A DNA stretch of 6,666 nucleotides from Alphaproteobacteria bacterium (GTDB taxonomy: Bacteria > Pseudomonadota > Alphaproteobacteria > Rhodobacterales > Rhodobacteraceae), in assembly GCA_030425945.1 (NCBI GenBank), contig JAUHZL010000173.1:1-6666 (forward strand). The letters run 5' to 3'. The position numbers were made by a program, and so were the translations under genes. The first letter of the stretch is position 1; every line of letters starts with the position of its first letter. The notes beneath the pieces are model-generated. The model ran no database searches, was not told where the DNA came from, and worked only from the letters and a program-made list of their open reading frames with translations. Shown in pieces: positions 5,651-6,666 of this stretch.

Positions 5651-5714
5651 CGGTCTCGGTCCGTCTGTCCCTCGCGGGAGTGCCCTCACCGATAGCGATA
5701 ACGGATGTCCGGCG

Positions 5715-5733
5715 AAAGGGGGCCGAAGCCCCC
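5715..5733 (-). terminator. Intrinsic terminator of leuB
   Basis: On the minus strand GGGGGC-TTCG-GCCCCC (5733-5718) is followed by TTT (5717-5715). It is a perfect 6-pair GC stem capped by the very stable UUCG tetraloop, starting about 10 bases after the leuB stop. The T run is short, but the hairpin is strong and well placed. Confidence 0.8.
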
Positions 5734-5743
5734 CGTCCCGGCG

Positions 5744-6666
5744 TCAGAGCGACGCGTCGAGCGCGGCGATCACGGCGTCGCCCATCTCGGTGGTGCTGGC
5801 CGGGGCCTTGTCGCCCGCCTGCATCAGGTCCGCCGTGCGCACGCCGTCGGCCAGGACCTTCTCCACGGCTTTCTCCAGCCGGTCCGCCTCGGCCCCCTGG
5901 TCGAAACTGTAGCGCAGCGCCATCGCGAAGCTCAGGATGCAGGCGCAGGGGTTTGCCTTGCCCTGGCCGGCGATGTCCGGGGCCGAACCGTGCACCGGCT
6001 CGTACAGGGCCTTCGGACGACCGTTCGCCATCGGCGCGCCGAGGCTGGCCGACGGCAGCATGCCCAGCGAGCCGGTCAGCATCGCCGCGAGGTCCGACAA
6101 CAGGTCGCCGAACAGGTTGTCGGTGACGATGACGTCGAACTGCTTCGGCCAGCGGGTCAGCTGCATCGCGCCGGCGTCGGCGTACATGTGGCTCAGCTCG
6201 ACCTCCGGGTATTCGGCGTCGTGCACTTCCTGCACCACGTCGCGCCAGAGAATGCCGGACTCCATCACGTTGGCCTTCTCCATCGAGCAGACCTTGTTGT
6301 TCCTCCGCTTCGCCAGCTCGAAGGCCGAGCGCGCCACGCGGGCGATCTCGCTCTCGGTGTAGCGCTGGGTGTTGATCCCGACCCGCTCGTTGCCTTCCTT
6401 GTGGATGCCGCGCGGCTCGCCGAAGTAGACGCCCGAGGTCAGTTCGCGGACGATCATGATGTCGAGGCCCGCCACCACGTCGGTTTTCAGCGACGAGAAA
6501 TCCGCCAGCGCGTCGAAGCACTGGGCCGGCCGCAGGTTCGCGTAGAGGTCCATCTCCTTGCGCAGGCGCAGCAGGCCGCGCTCGGGCTTCACGCTGAAGT
6601 CGAGCTTGTCGTACTTCGGGCCGCCCACGGCACCGAGCAGGACCGCGTCCACCTCCTGCGCCTTCG
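5744..6666 (-). CDS. leuB: 3-Isopropylmalate dehydrogenase LeuB (5' end outside window)
   Basis: About 307 residues are visible from the last whole codon at 6664 to TGA at 5744-5746; roughly 60 N-terminal residues of a family-standard protein near 370 lie outside. LeuB oxidatively decarboxylates 3-isopropylmalate with NAD+ to 2-oxoisocaproate in cytoplasmic leucine synthesis. Visible signatures are LLGAVGGPKYD, RPERGLLxLRKEMDLYANLRP-type substrate loop (here KPERGLL onward), IVRELTSGVYFGEPRG, the catalytic Lys in SMEKANVMESG, the metal-binding region VTDNLFGDLLSDLAAMLTGSLG with its aspartates, and the NAD-binding EPVHGSAPDIAGQGKANP. These distinguish LeuB from isocitrate and tartrate dehydrogenases. 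All visible catalytic segments are intact. It ends with a hairpin terminator and is unrelated in function to the ulosonate genes. Confidence 0.97.
   Translation of the reverse strand, partial: KAQEVDAVLLGAVGGPKYDKLDFSVKPERGLLRLRKEMDLYANLRPAQCFDALADFSSLKTDVVAGLDIMIVRELTSGVYFGEPRGIHKEGNERVGINTQRYTESEIARVARSAFELAKRRNNKVCSMEKANVMESGILWRDVVQEVHDAEYPEVELSHMYADAGAMQLTRWPKQFDVIVTDNLFGDLLSDLAAMLTGSLGMLPSASLGAPMANGRPKALYEPVHGSAPDIAGQGKANPCACILSFAMALRYSFDQGAEADRLEKAVEKVLADGVRTADLMQAGDKAPASTTEMGDAVIAALDASL

Noticed and set aside
5651..5689. A longer transporter starting at GTG 5689.
   Set aside because: It adds 13 polar residues with no family resemblance and no ribosome site, and ATG at 5650 fits the first membrane helix better. 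Still, neither start is proven.
5689..5704. Partly symmetric sequence CCGATAGCGATAACGG before the transporter.
   Set aside because: Only 12 of 16 positions are symmetric and there is no known operator match; likely chance.
1..6666. Mobile elements, CRISPR arrays, tRNA genes or defence systems.
   Set aside because: No transposase, regular repeats, tRNA-like cloverleaf or defence protein motifs were seen. Base composition looks even, apart from the less GC-rich intergenic region near 3622-3806.

Overview
This is a GC-rich (roughly 65%), densely coded stretch of a Gram-negative chromosome. Strong third-position G/C preference, the LeuB sequence style and the lipid A-type genes suggest an alphaproteobacterium, probably near the Rhodobacterales or Rhodospirillales. 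No species can be named from the sequence. I see no tRNA, rRNA, CRISPR, insertion sequence or phage gene.

Left part (1-3621): a split gene set for an acidic 3-deoxy-ulosonic sugar, the class that includes Kdo. On the plus strand are the tail of a KdsB-like CMP-sugar synthetase (to 197) and a KdsC-like phosphatase (202-720). Converging on them from the minus strand is a tight four-gene operon, transcribed leftwards from 3621. Its genes are a KdsA-family synthase (GTG start), a 141-residue protein that is only the CBS pair of KdsD, an HpcH/HpaI-type aldolase, and a short-chain dehydrogenase. They overlap by 20, 4 and 4 bases, each internal start has its own GGAG-type ribosome site, and translation is probably coupled.

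The most interesting point is that this set resembles Kdo synthesis but departs from it. The synthase keeps the metal ligands and PEP-site features of KdsA, but its KANRS and TDVHE motifs, which hold the aldose phosphate, are changed. The arabinose-5-phosphate isomerase domain of KdsD is missing while its CBS half stands alone. A sugar-acid aldolase and an oxidoreductase are built into the same operon. A pathway to a modified or alternative ulosonic acid for a surface glycan is a reasonable hypothesis, but it is not proven here.

Middle (3622-3806): a 185-base divergent intergenic region with a strong imperfect palindrome, a small palindrome, a possible minus-strand promoter and two very short reading frames.

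Right part: a plus-strand LpxL/HtrB-family acyltransferase (3807-4676), a convergent minus-strand DMT/EamA membrane transporter (4685-5650), and minus-strand leuB (5744 to beyond the window end), which is followed by a clear GC-hairpin terminator. The acyltransferase fits the envelope theme of the left part. The transporter has no assigned substrate, and leuB is core leucine metabolism.
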